From Spongilla lacustris (Eukaryota > Porifera > Demospongiae > Spongillida > Spongillidae), in the NCBI GenBank assembly GCA_949361645.1, contig OX442416.1:20543451-20607450 (forward strand): 64,000 nucleotides of DNA, given 5' to 3'. The first letter of the stretch is position 1; every line of letters begins with the position of its first letter. Both the position numbers and the translations under genes were made by a program. The notes under the pieces are model-generated. The model saw only the letters and a list, made by a program, of their open reading frames with translations, did not search any database and was not told where the DNA came from. Shown here piece after piece: positions 1 through 11,447 of this stretch.

Positions 1-135
1 TATATCTAGCATGCTGTGTGTGTGATGGGTGTGCAAAATGGAAGCCTTGTGCAGACACCATTGGGACCCATGTCTCCAGAGTGCCCTATTTCATGGATAT
101 CAATGAAATATATTTGGGGAGCCCTAAAATTTCAG

Positions 136-368
136 TGTGCCCATGTATGTGTGTGTAGTGTGCCCATGTATTGGTGTGTAGTGTGCCCATGTATGAGTGT
201 GTAGTAAGTGTGCCCATGTATGGGTGTGTAGTGTGCCCATGTATGTGTGTATAGTGTGCCCATGTATGGATGTGTAGTGTGCCCATGTATGTGTGTGTAG
301 TGTGCCCATGTATGGGTGTGTAGTGTGCCCATGTATGGATGTGTAGTGTGCCCATGTATGGGTGTGTG
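136..368. repeat. 23-bp minisatellite, about 10 copies
   Basis: The unit TGTGCCCATGTATGGGTGTGTAG (given here as TGTGCCCATGTATGGG plus TGTGTAG) repeats about ten times with substitutions at the middle GGG and one 4-base insertion (TAAG) near 207. Open frames across it on both strands arise only because the unit has few stop codons; they are not genes. Confidence 0.95.
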
Positions 369-527
369 AATGCTTGGCATGCTAAGCTTAGGATGTGCTT
401 CATGCATGTGTCTATGTTTAGTGACATTAGAACCTCAAGTGGCAGAGAGATGCAATTACACATGGCTTTGCACACACACATACATCTAAATATGCCATAC
501 ACATACACATTTGCATCCAACACAATA

Positions 528-566
528 CATGCACATGCACATGCACATGCACATGCACATGCATAT

Positions 567-624
<58 letters not shown>
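528..624. repeat. compound microsatellite (ACATGC)n then (AC)n
   Basis: About seven ACATGC hexamers (528-566) run directly into an uninterrupted AC dinucleotide tract (567-624). The Thr-His and Cys-Val peptides read through it are translation artefacts. Confidence 0.97.
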
Positions 625-627
<3 letters not shown>

Positions 628-1096
628 CAGTCTGGGTTCCATCATGGAATTGATACAGAAGCCCTGCAGTGTGGTTACTGCTCCCCTCAACATGTGCCAG
701 AAGGAAAGGTGGGCATGAAAATGAGCCTTGCTCAGGGTAGATGGAAGGAGGGAGGAGTAATTGGCATTCCTCACCCATGTCTGGCTACCTTGGATACCAC
801 TTCACCTGTTGCTCCTCAATCCTCCCCACCCAGGGCCATTGAAACCATTCAGAGTTATACCTGAGGAACGCGACATCCCAACAAGAAGCACGTGCACAGC
901 ATCCTTTACTGTTACATTTAAACAAGTTAGTCGAGAGTGCTTAGTGTCCTGCCTTTGGGGAGGGGATTGGGGGCAGGGAGGGTCATACATGTACATGGGG
1001 GTCACATGCATGAGTCAGGCTGTGCATGTCCCACGCATGCTAGCTGTGAAGGATCGATCTAGCCGCAGCCTGCGCCCCGCTCCTTCCCTCCAGCTG
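625..1096. other. no gene recognised
   Basis: Mixed-composition sequence with short open frames that show no recognisable domain and no convincing splice partners. I see no repeat structure apart from scattered ACATG/CATGCA words that are common throughout this window. Confidence 0.5.
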
Positions 1097-1454
1097 CTAG
1101 ATAGCTTTCGAGCTGCTACAATCGCTTCGGACTAGTCTATCAGGATTCGCCTCAACAGGCGACTCAGTAACCTCAATCGAGTTACAGTCTGTAACGTCAA
1201 TGTGCTCCTTGTTTCCACCTGCGCAGTGGAGCAGCGCTGGGTTGAATGATGTTTGCTGAACAGCGTCTAACGTTGTCGCCGTCTCAGCGAGTGGAATTGT
1301 TGTGCTAGCTGGAACATGGTTGCTGCTCAGCTGAAATTACTTGGGAGGTTAGAGCTTCGGTACAGCTCTTCTTCGCTGGTAGGAACTGCTCAATCGTGTG
1401 GCAGATTGCTGCAGCTTTTCTTTTTTCTCGTTCGCGTTGTTCACGGCGACCCAT
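1097..1454 (-). pseudogene. decayed ORF with basic N-terminus, possibly transposon-derived
   Basis: On the minus strand an ATG at 1454 opens a 49-residue frame that starts MGRREQREREKRKAAA, continues CHTIEQFLPAKKS and stops. Shifting by one base at the stop (AGCTAGC) opens a second frame of about 70 residues (ASTTIPLAETATTLDAVQ..., then SFNPALLHCAGG) down to a TAG at 1097. The basic start followed by a short TIxxFxPAKKS-type segment is reminiscent of N-termini of hAT/TTF-type zinc-finger transposases, but no zinc finger or catalytic core follows. I infer a broken transposon or unknown gene; an unrecognised intron is the alternative to a frameshift. Confidence 0.35.
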
Positions 1455-2100
1455 GGATGGTTCTTTGGACTGGTTATGGGTAGTAGCCTACAACACGTGC
1501 GTGAATACTAGAACTGACCAGCAGTCGACAGCTACTCAACAGACAAACTTCAAGTGGCCTGCCGCAAGCACGCAATATGAATATACATATGGGGAGATAC
1601 GAACGCGTACCTGAAATAGCAGTAGCTTAAAGAAATGTCGAAATGGGATACAACAGTTTCAATAAAAGGAACTTTTCTATAGCTTGCTAAAGGTGTGCGC
1701 GAATCACGTGCAAATCACGTTGTACAGTGCAAAATATTACACTGGATTAGCAGCTGCTTAGCTCCAAAGCATACTGCGTGCGGTAATTTGCCAATTGCTG
1801 GGCTACTGTAATTATTCATTGGACATATTCAGCGGACTTAGCGGCAGGCGGGGGGGTGCAAATGCACCCAGTGCACCCTCTGTGGCTACGGGCCTGGACT
1901 GATATCCATCACCGTACCAAACCACCCAATACGTGCATAGTTCATAGCAAAAGGTCTGCATAAACATCCTTTTGGACCTGGAGGCTCCCACTATTCAGTC
2001 TCTTTTAGCACCTCATTCATCCTTTGTTACCAGGGTGGTAGCTCGTGAACCCTGACACTATACTGTCACTAGCCTTAATATATATAATAGTGCGACGGAA
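1455..2100. other. intergenic, no gene recognised
   Basis: No coding frame is supported. Near 1850-1895 a G-run is followed by a short GTGCAAATGCACCC-type palindromic segment and a GTGGCTACGGGCCTG motif of the kind found at ends of small transposable elements, but no partner terminus was found. Confidence 0.4.
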
Positions 2101-3991
2101 ATGAGCCGACGCCCCATTAGCAAACACGACACGCAGGAGAATGCATATGAGACAACTGTAACGAAAGTAGAAGGTCTAAATGGGGTTACAGGTATTACAA
2201 ACCGTGATAAACCGGCGGAAGAGAAAGGTCGGATCATCCTACAAGAAGGTATAGCAAAAGGTTGTGAATTTGGGGTAACTATCCTAGTGTGCGGAAGGAC
2301 TGGTGTAGGAAAGTCATCTTTGATAAATGAAATCTTTGGTGCAAACGTCTGCCCTACAGGAGGAGCAGATTCTGTGTCTGACAACGCATTTGATCATGTT
2401 ACCCAGGAAGTCAAACCCGCATACAAGAAAATCAATGCCATTGTGGTGTACCACTGACAATTTACGATTCCCCGGGGCTGCAAGATGGCACAGAAGATGA
2501 CGGAAAATACATTGAGGACATCAGTAAATACTACGATACCGTTAATTTGGTGTTTTACTGTATTGATTTTAACACCGACAGATGGTTGCTCCAGGATAAC
2601 AAAGCTGTCGAAATGCTAACCAAAAGATTTGGAAGCTGGTTTTGGGGAAAAAAACTATCGTAGTTTTGACTAAAGCAAACAAGGTGCAAAATGATGTGCA
2701 GATGGAGGCAAAATGTAAACCGGGTTATGAAACTAAAATTGAAACGCGATTCTTGAACTTTGTGCGACGAACGCGCCAATGCTTTAGTCGCTACAATATT
2801 GCATCAGAAATATCCGAAGCGATAGCATTTATTGCAGCTGGCTATACAAACACACGAATGCTAGTTTATGTGTCAGAGCGACTAAAGATAAGACCAAATG
2901 GGGCAGACTACCTAGCTGAGCTATGGACAACATGCTTGTCTCGTCTTAAAAATAGTGAATCTTATTTGGCATTTATGAAGGCAACCTTCACTGATGGGAG
3001 GTATGTACTGGATCCGTATGAAGCTGCTAAATATGACGAAGTGATGAAAATGATTCAAAAGCAGATAGAGGAAGAGGAACTTAAACAATTTAAAGCTGAA
3101 GAAGAAATTAAGAAAAAAATTATGCAAAAGGAGAAAAAGGAGAATGATGAAATAGAAAGAAGAAGGCAGCAAAGATTACAAGAAGAGAAAGAGGAGAATG
3201 ACAAGAGGGAAAAAGAAAAGCAGAAACTATTGAGGAAAGAACAAGAGGAGGAGAATGAAAGAGAGAGAATTAGGCAGCAGAGGTTAAAAGAAGAAAAAGA
3301 AGAGAATGAAAAGAGAGAAAGAGAAAAGCATAAGCAGTTGAAAGAAGAGAATGAAAAGAGAGAGAGAAATGCAACAGAAATTAAAAGAAGAAAAGGAGGA
3401 AAACGAAAGTAGGCAGAGAGAAAAGCAGCAAAGAGAAAAGGAGCAGAGGTTAAAAGAAGAAAAGTTGGATACTGAAAGAGCAAAGCAGCAAATATTACAA
3501 GAAGAAAGGGAGGAGAATGACAGGAGAGAGAAAATAAGGCAGCAAAGGTTAAAAGAAGAGAAGGAGGCGAATGAAGAGAGAGAGAGAGTGAAGCAACAGC
3601 AGTTTAAAGAAGAGAAGGAAGCGAATGAAAGGATGGAGAGATTGAAGCAACAGAGGCTAAAAGAAGAGAGGGAGGCGAATGAAGAGAGAGAGAGAGCGAA
3701 GCAAAAGAGGCTAAGAGAAGAGAGGGAGGCGAATGAAGAGAGAGAGAGAGCAAAGCAAAAGAGGTTACAAGAAGAGAAGGAGGCGAATGAAGAGAGAGAG
3801 AGAGAGCGAAGCGAAAGAGGTTACAAGAAGAGAGGGAGGCGAATGAAGAGAGAGAGAGAGTGAAGCAACAGAGGTTAAATGAAGAAAGGGAGGCGCGAGA
3901 AAGAGAAAAGCAACAGATGTTAAAAGAGGAAGCGGATAGAAAAAAATACGAGGAAGTAACTGTAACGCGGATACCGCAAAAATTTATTTAA
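2101..3991 (+). pseudogene. P-loop GTPase with long charged helix, frameshifted
   Basis: The first frame (2101-2457) has a clear G1 P-loop, GRTGVGKSSLINEIFG, about residues 64-79. The next frame (2454-2660) carries the G3 motif in LTIYDSPG. The third (2642-3412) carries a G4-like LTKANK, then a highly charged Glu/Lys/Arg region continuing in frames 3360-3863 and about 3835-3991, ending VTRIPQKFI. This order matches small GTPases of the AIG1/GIMAP or MMR_HSR1 type with an added C-terminal helix. Four frame changes are needed (about 2452, 2650 in a 7-A run, 3360 and 3835 in AG-rich repeats). They could be true decay or homopolymer and repeat sequencing errors; two lie exactly in error-prone tracts. 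No intron is needed. The start is the first ATG after in-frame AT-rich sequence. GTP binding is inferred from motifs; the cellular role is unknown. Confidence 0.72.
3380..3890 (+). repeat. 54-bp in-frame repeat encoding 18-residue charged helix
   Basis: Within the GTPase tail an 18-codon unit, RLREEREANEERERAKQK, repeats about six times or more with small changes, more degenerate upstream to about 3100. The GAAGAGAGAGAGAGA core is slippage-prone, and the two frame changes in the tail fall in it. Confidence 0.8.
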
Positions 3992-4606
3992 ATAAGGAAC
4001 AAACGGAGCAAGTATAGTGGCATCCACCAAGTCTTGGTTGCAGTCGGGGTGGGAAACTGTAAAGAGTGGTGCTAAATATCTTGTGAAAGGATTGAAATGG
4101 CTTCTATTTTAGCTGTGTCCTAGTAAAACATGAACTAATGTATATGTAGGATTTAAATGTCGTTGATATGATTATGCCAAAGATATTATGATTATGCTAA
4201 AAAATGGTATATGCGACAAAGAAATGGGACAACGTAGTTAGCACGGCTGTTACAAATCGACAAAAAGGGTCATAATTAGAGCACAGGAAAAAGATTTACG
4301 GTTCAACAACCGCATTCCCTTTACAAGCTCATTAAAGTTTCAACTTAAGGTTTCCGCAGCCAATCGATCTAATGAGAATGAAATTGCAAAAAACGGTAAC
4401 TAGAACTAGTCCTCTTATAAGATTTAGCCTCACGCATCCATTAGACTCGAGTGGCGCACTGCATTTCGTTCCGCGCATAAGAGGGTTTTTTTTAGGCGGG
4501 AAAAGTAGCATAAAATCACGACTGTGTAGCTTTTTTTCCGCTCTTATAAGTGCTGTCGGAAAAAACAGCTTATAGTGCTATCTTTGCCAGGTAAGAATAT
4601 GTTTTC
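3992..4606. other. intergenic with hairpin near 4545-4574
   Basis: No supported gene. TATAAGTGCTGT (4545-4556) and ACAGCTTATA (4565-4574) form an imperfect hairpin, and CTTATAAG occurs twice (about 4415 and 4543). An open frame at 4372-4575 has no recognisable domain. Confidence 0.4.
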
Positions 4607-4959
4607 AGTCCGTGGTGCCGCGTCTCCTACGCCCTGCTATAGTTATTATAACACACATACCCAAATTATGAATAACGCGCACCACAAGAATGGAAGTGCA
4701 CCACTAGATGATCTGTGCCGAGTGTGCGGGTGCAAATTGCATAGAGGGATCAAAGCAAAGGGGAGAGCAGTAAAACCAGAGCCGCCATACAGCTGTATCT
4801 CCTACGCTGACAAGTTTCTTGTGGCTTTTAACATCAACATTCTTGTTGATACACCTGAGATCCACTCCCAAATGTTTTGCACCTTGTGCCTCCCGTGTTC
4901 TTGTGGCAAAAGAGCTGAAGAATCGCTTCAAGTGCTATGTTCAGCTACACATGCACTAG
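4607..4959 (+). CDS. possible zinc-binding exon (CxxC ... CxxC)
   Basis: The long open frame 4575-5774 has non-repetitive coding-like sequence only up to about 5060. It contains LCRVCGCKL, then a spacer with YSCISYADKFLVAFNINI, then DTPEIHS and FCTLCLPCSCG, a paired CxxC arrangement typical of a zinc-binding fold. Such N-terminal zinc modules occur in invertebrate transposase-like and RAG1-like proteins; I cannot assign the family. A TTTTCAG acceptor precedes 4607 and a CTAG/GTATGC donor follows 4959, so I propose one internal exon. The rest of the frame is minisatellite. Neighbouring exons were not found, so this may be a relic. Confidence 0.38.
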
Positions 4960-5067
4960 GTATGCAAATGGTTTCTTTTAAATATCCCTCACTCTATGCA
5001 ACTTCATATGGGTACAGCAATAGATGCATCATCCATCATAAAATAGAAATGATCACCCCACGAGCCT

Positions 5068-5730
5068 GGATGAGTGTACATCGGTGGCATTGGATGAGTG
5101 TACATAGGGGGCATCGGATGGGTGTACATGGGGGACATTGGATGGGTGTGTGTGTAAGGCATCGGATGTGTGTACATGGGGGGCATTGGATGGGTGTACA
5201 TGGGGGCATTGGATGGGTGTACATCGGCACATTGGATGGGTGTGCATGGGGACATTGGATGGGTGTACATCGGGGGCATTGGATGGGTGTACATCGGGGG
5301 CATTGGATGGGTGTACAAGGGGGACATTGGATGGGTGTACATGGGGGCATTGAATGGGTGTACATGGGGGCATTGGATGGGTGTACATCGGGGGCATTTG
5401 ATGGGTGTACATCAGGGGCATTGGATAGGTGTACATGGGGACATTGGATGTGTGTACATGGGGGTCATTGGATGGGTGCACATGGAGGGCATTGGATGGG
5501 GTACATGGGGGGCATTGGAAGGGTGTACATGGGGGCATTGGAAGGGTGTACATGGGGGACATTGGATGGTGATCATCGTGTACATGGGGGACATTGGATG
5601 GGTGGCATTGGATGGTGTACATGGGGGGCATTGGATGGGTGTGCATGGGGGCATTGGATGGGTGTGTATGGAGGGCATTGGATGGGTGTACATGGGGGGC
5701 ATTGGATGGGTATGCATGGGGACATTGGAC
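5068..5730. repeat. 24-bp minisatellite, about 27 copies
   Basis: The unit GGGTGTACATCGGGGGCATTGGAT (20 of its bases: GGGTGTACATCGGGGGCATT) is repeated with length variation in the G run. All three frames on both strands stay open for long distances, giving WMGVHGGH- and MYTHPMPP-type peptides that are artefacts. Confidence 0.95.
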
Positions 5731-7850
5731 GTGCTGTCTCGTGGGAGAACGGCCCGGGCTGTGTCTTTTCATAACCGCCTTGGTTGGGTTCACCCCTGGC
5801 CCCGTTGCAGGAGGGTTTCACCTAGTATGCATCCAGAGTGCAATCCATCTTTACCAATGCATAGACAAATAGCCAATACACTATACAGAATATGGTGTCG
5901 TGGGTGATAGCGCTAAAAATAACAATATTCTGAAGGCTCACAACTTCTAGTAGAATACGCGGCACCACGAGATGACATTGGAAAATATAGAAACAACCTA
6001 CCGGCTTTACACTGTTAAAATTTCAAGGTACTTTATAAGGGCGGAAACTTTACCAGGGCAACGTTTATCCTTCTAGGTCGAGAATCACCCCGTGGATTTG
6101 CAAGCTAATGCCACATCCAGGATTGAAAGATAGCGCCAGAGATGCACATCATTAATACCAGTAGACATTGTAGAAACTGTACGTAGACAACGCCGGCACT
6201 GTATCGAAACGGTCTGTACAAAAAGGTCCATCCACAAGAACAGATGTGTTGCTAGGGTAGTAATTAGGTCCGTTGCTATGAAAAATTTTCGTATCAAGGG
6301 GCGTAGCCTTTTTGTCCAAGGTTTCAATGCAATGAAACAGCCGTGTTAGTAGAACGCGGTAATTTAAGTTCCAATGACGTCATTATTTATTAACAGCATT
6401 ACAATATTGGCATGTATAATCAAGTTTATCATCAGCAGCGTATAACTACTGGTTGACGTCTAGGATCGAGTGAACCTAGATATGTCTAGCTGTATTAACG
6501 GGCGTGGCAGACCTCCAACTCTCAGGCACTCACGCACTCCCGCTAGCCATTCTCACGCATATCCGTCTACGCCTTTGCAGAAATATTTTAACACCGCATC
6601 CATGAGAAACGCGGGGAAATGTAGTCAATTTTGTAATCCCTAGAAAGTTTTGAGTGCGGAGATTCCACTACATGTACTATTATGAGGCAGATTCCTTTTT
6701 TTTTTGCATCTCAAACAGACATACCATTGGCTCAAAACGTCATTGCATAGTAGAGTGGTTCTAGCTTTATCGCGTATGAGGTATAAACTTTTGAAAAGAA
6801 CATATTCCTTCTAGAGTGAGTTGTGAAAATTCAGTGAGGCTCTAAGTTCAATACATGTAATCATCACTCAAGGTAGAAGTGATATGCAGAAAACGGCAAG
6901 CAGACTTCAAGAATCTTTCTTCCTGTCTTACTAAATAACAGACCATGACTCTATCCAGACAGGTACAAACTGGGTTTGTTTGTTAAAACTTGCAAAACTT
7001 GCCTACCGCGAGCGAAAATGTCTTGTAACTTACTGCATTTTCCAACAAGGAGTTATTTATAAATGACCATTCCAAAAAAAAGTATATATAAGTTACTCTT
7101 TACAAATGGGTAAGCTTTATGATTATATATTTTTCCAACCTAAAAAATAACATACTAGGAGGGAATATCCGCAATGCCCCCAAATTTCCCCGCGTTTCTC
7201 GGGGATGGGGTGTTATTTTATTACTTCTGTCGTCGTTTAACCATAGAGTTGAAGGATTGGGAACCGTGCACGTGATCCAAAGACTTGCGCGACGACTCAA
7301 CTCTAGCTAAGATATATTATCTCTGGTTAGCAGTATAAGTCGCTAAAGAAGATCTAGCAGGCCTAACAGCTGCTCAGTGACTTTGCTGATGCATCAACAT
7401 TCTAGACTGCAGCTTATTTTTCCTGCTACAAGGTTCTACGAGCAGGCATAAATGCCATTCGTAAGGTTCAGGCCAGGCCATTCTAGCAGCCGTACGTATA
7501 AATTCGCGAACCTTACATCAGAAGATAGTGCCCAAGGTAATAGGTTGACTTCAGTGTCTTTTTATGCATACATTAGGTACGCCAAGGCAGAGCCACACAG
7601 AATAACAAAACCGTAGCCATCCAGGTAAGCAGTCCGGACGTGACGTCACGTGTAATTATCGACGTTCTTTTGTGTAATCAACATTCCATTGCTTACGCGC
7701 AACTGGTCCATTAATATGCTTCCCGGATACTGTCCCCCACTTTAGTGCTGCCATACTTTATTCGCAATGGCACATATATATATAAATTTGATGTAGTGCA
7801 TAACATGGGAGAAGTATGTGGAGCACGTTTAGGCTAGGGCTGATGGTCAG
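5731..7850. other. intergenic, no gene recognised
   Basis: About 2.1 kb of AT-rich sequence with no long or domain-bearing frame on either strand. The minus frame at 6327-6085 (80 codons) has no recognisable features. Poly-A/T runs occur near 6690 and 7075. Confidence 0.5.
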
Positions 7851-7859
7851 GTGTGTACA

Positions 7860-9690
7860 TCAGCTGCATGGTAATATGTGTAGTCCCATATATATGCTGA
7901 ACCTGAAGGGACGCTTCCTTATGGCTGGCCTGTACTCCCACTCACTGACATCCACCCCCACAGTTGATGATTGCATGCAGAGTTGAAGTTGTGCCGCTAA
8001 AGTGGTGTTCCCACAGTTAATCCTGTTAGCCCACCAACATCATATATCAGCTTCACTGATCTAATTATAATAGAACCTCTATATATAGGCTGATAGCAAC
8101 TTAGTTTTGAGGTAGTTGATGCAATCTCTGGCACTCTTCTGAACATGCATTCTTTGCGGGTAGTTGAGATCCTTCAGCCCTGTCAGGTTGAGGTTGGTAA
8201 GTTCTCCGAGTCTCCCCATTTGTGCAGGCAAGGACAGGATGTCTTTGTTATCACTCATGCAGGTCCAGTGACTGCAGGGTCACAAAGCTGCAGACACACT
8301 GGAAGACAGTACGAAATTCATTATCAGCAAGGTTGAGGGTACGAATGCATGGAGCTACGGGGTTTCCAGGAATCTCAGTCAGCTTGTTGTGGGACAGATC
8401 AAGGACGGTCAGTGTGGAGGTCCATTTAGGGATCTCGGGAAGCTCTTTCAGTTTATTACTCGATAGGCTCAGCTCTGTGAGGCTAGGTAGCTCCAGTATG
8501 TTGTGAGGGATTGTGGTAAGCTCGTTGTACTGCAGGTCTAGCTTCACTACCTGCCAAGGTGAGGAAGAGATTGAACGTGTCCAAGCGGCTCATGTGAATA
8601 CTTACCTGCCTGAGGTACAAACCCATCTCATCTGGAAGAGATCTGAACCCATTGCGAGCTAAGCGCAGTCTTTTAACCCATTGAATTTTACGAAGCCAAT
8701 CTAAATCAAGTGATACCAGACGAAGACCATGCCAGTAGACTGTGCCCTCCTTCTGATTGACATCTGTCCGCAGAAGCAGTTCTGCCCTCATGCTCGGATG
8801 GTTATAACGGTTAGCTATTTCAATGGGAACAACAGTAGATACTTTGGCGGACGTAACCATCTTTTGGACATCAGCAAACTCCTCATCGGAGCAGTCCACA
8901 CCCGGTGGGGCACCTCCCACTTCACCAAACAGCTTCAACACAAGGTTGTGGTCATCGGTCATGGCAGCCTTGACCAATAGCAGCATTGCCCGGGCTGCGT
9001 GCTGCTTCATCTGCTTGGCCAGCACCAGCGCCTCGTCAATATTTCTGGCCCCCTTTATGACCAGCTTATATTGCCTATGTTCAAGTGGCTTCCTTTCATC
9101 ACTGCTGCTCAGTATCAAAGCGCGAGGGAGACAATCTGCCTCGAGGTCAGGATTGCCGCGCAAGAGATTTTTCAATCCTGGTCCATCCTTTTCCACTTCC
9201 TTGATCCCTTCTGTTGCCGAGTTGGGGGTAAAAAAAAAAAAAGCAGAACACAATAACAATAATAATAATTTGTCCTTTTCGTACCTTCACTTTTTAAGAG
9301 ACGGACAATACCATTCTTCAAACTAAGCTCCGCCGTCTGTTTGGGTGTCTTTCCAAAGTCGTCTGTAATGCTTATATCTGCACTGTGCTGCAGTAGGACC
9401 TTAACACACTCCAAATGGCCGCTGCTGGCCGCGAGGTGCAATGGAGTGTACCCGCTGTAAGCCCGGCAATTCACATCACATCCCTTGTGTAACAAATAGT
9501 CCAAGATGGGCGCATGTGCGTTGGCTGTGGCTTCGTGAAGAGGCGTGTACCCAAATACGCCCTTGTGTCTCGCCAATTTCTTTTCCAAATCTCCTTTATC
9601 CAAACCCTTCACATATTCGACCACACTACTCAGCACTCCTTTTTGGCATAGCTTGTGCAAACGCCAGTCATCATTCAGCTGCCCAGCCAT
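7860..9690 (-). pseudogene. ankyrin-LRR-Roc protein of LRRK/ROCO type, decayed at 3' end
   Basis: Exon 1 (9690-9285) starts MAGQLNDDWRLHKLCQKG and holds about three ankyrin repeats (GYTPLHEATANAH, GYTPLHLAASSGH, GKTPKQTA). It splices at GAAG/GTACG to exon 2 (9210-8606), then across a 55-bp intron to exon 3 (8550 onward). Exon 3 carries leucine-rich repeats (VVKLDLQYNELTTIPHNI, VLDLSHNKLTEIPGN). The frame breaks at 8251: an extra CATG-like insertion after SLDL gives stops. In the shifted frame the LRR resumes (SDNKDILSLPAQMGRL) to about 8090. Further on, in the same frame, Roc-like sequence GNTTLAAQLQ and TVGVDVSEWEYRP appears (about 8000-7920), interrupted by stops and a further shift near 7895. 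ANK-LRR-Roc order is that of metazoan LRRK kinases; COR and kinase are absent. The 3' half looks dead; the 5' part may still be transcribed. Confidence 0.75.
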
Positions 9691-9868
9691 CGATTATTTC
9701 GATACAAAGAAGTACTCGTGTGACGGCAGGAGCAGCTGACACAAACACTCCTACCCACGCACACACTACATACTTCTATTCCCCTAGTTACATTTAGCAT
9801 GCTTCGTAATGTAGTATCACTGTATGCATGTCTAGGCGGCAGACAGTGTTTTATACTAATAAAAAGAA

Positions 9869-9896
9869 GGGGGGGGGGGGGGGGGGGGGGGGGGGG
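9869..9896. repeat. poly-G tract (28 bp)
   Basis: Uninterrupted G run a few bases outside the left end of the transposon at 9910. It is one of about ten such tracts in the window. Confidence 0.97.
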
Positions 9897-10346
9897 AATG
9901 GGAATGATATGTTCCGCACGGATGTTCAATACGTAGCCCGTTGATTAACCGGTTGGCCGGTTGTTTAACCGGACATGCCATAATGCGCATGCTCGTAAAT
10001 CGTATGAATGTGTGAACTCGTGGAGATGGGAGAAAGACTCGATCAAGGTATCGTTTCAAGAATATAGTATATTGACTCCTAGCTCTTCTCCTGTTGGTGG
10101 AAAACGTACCAGAAGCGCGGTGATCAGAAAGGAAGTGCATGGCGCAAAGAATCGTTAACCATCTCAAAGGTACTCGAGATGCTGATGGCGCCTTTCGTCA
10201 CTTCGTCAAAAAGAGCGGCTTTGCGTTGGTGGACTTGCAATCGGTTGGAATAAGAGACGTCCTGGTTGTTTCTGTGATCATATGCATGAAAGAAAAGAAT
10301 CAGGTACTAATCCTTTCACGATGGTGTCTTCTACCTTTTTTTCTTG

Positions 10347-10366
10347 CCCCCCCCCCCCCCCCCCCC
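10347..10366. repeat. poly-C tract (20 bp) interrupting transposon ORF
   Basis: A run of 20 C residues lies at the end of the 10139-10381 frame, inside the element at 9910-12413. Confidence 0.95.
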
Positions 10367-10873
10367 TTCCCGGGCCGGTAACTACACATATTTAATTGAG
10401 CAATAGTATCAGTAAGTTGTACTCGTCTTATATAGATTATAGAATGGCAATAACCGAACGATGTTGAAGGGGCATAGAAGAGTTGCGATTGCGGAGGAAT
10501 TCTGGAACAGGTTCATAGCAAGGACTGCTTGCATGCAGGAGCAAAGAAGACTTATGCAAGGGTATTTGCAAGCGGCGCTTTATATCTAGCTACTAACTAG
10601 CATTTTTTCATTTATACAGATTCAGAGTTTATATAACTATCTTCCAAGAAGTGTGGTTGAACACTATATAAAGCTGTGTGTCACTTGCAGTCTCAGAATG
10701 CTTCAAAAAACAAAGCCAAATCTTCGGCCCATAATTGCAAATGGGTTATTTTCCTGACTACAGAACACAGTAAAGAAATGTTCGAGGACAGAACATGTTC
10801 TGACATGTTGCGCTTACCCTGTGCCATCGTTCAGATAACTGGTGAACACCACTCTCTTTATCGCCTTTGATGC

Positions 10874-11089
10874 AGTTCAGGTGTACTTCAGAGGTGTTAT
10901 CGTGCAGATGATTTAGAGCCTTTTAATGGTGACTACTCAATCCCTGTAGATGGATGGGAGGTCCAGCCCATAGTAACACTGAAAGAAGCTGCAAGCAAGC
11001 AGTCACCTTGGAACTCATTCACTACCAATAAATGTAATTGCATACCTGGTACCTGTGAGTGTCACAGATGCAGATGGAAAAATAAATAA
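10874..11089 (+). pseudogene. cysteine-rich transposon protein fragment
   Basis: An open frame without its own ATG reads SSGVLQRCYRADDLEPFNGD, later GWEVQPIVTLKEAASKQ, and ends in a Cys/His cluster KCNCIPGTCECHRCRW before TAA at 11087. In the next frame (about 11097-11155) more Cys/His follows (CSSHCYCKNKQQ). The CxC/CxxC cluster resembles the cysteine-rich tails of integrase-type transposases. A frameshift separates the two parts. Assignment is tentative. Confidence 0.4.
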
Positions 11090-11447
11090 ATGAAATTGAG
11101 TGTAGCAGCCATTGCTACTGCAAGAACAAGCAACAGGATAGCAAGATCCGGCCCTAACCAAGGTTAGTGCAGATTCTTTTTTTTTTTTAATTGTTGTACG
11201 GATTTAATTTGATCACATAGGTGCATGTAATTAGATTAAATGTGCAGTGGCAGATCCAAGGGAGGGGGAGGAGTTGCAACCCCCCCTCCCTTTTTCGGAC
11301 CATGCACTCTTTGTATTACAAATCCTCTTTATGTGAAGTATAGATAATTTTACTTTAACGTACATGACTTTAACCATACATATTCCAGTAAATTGCATTC
11401 TTATTTATCACCTCTTCAGATTGTAAATGCAGAAATAGATGTCATAG

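Noticed and set aside
86..778. 230-codon minus-strand frame with His/Thr and Cys/Val runs
   Set aside because: Reads through the 23-bp minisatellite and AC microsatellite; peptide is pure repeat.
3055..3483. 142-codon minus-strand Ser/Phe/Leu-rich ORF
   Set aside because: Antisense shadow of the Glu/Lys/Arg helix of the GTPase.
5004..5793. Long frames on both strands giving MYTHPMPP and WMGVHGGH peptides
   Set aside because: Open in all frames because the 24-bp unit lacks stops; no domain.
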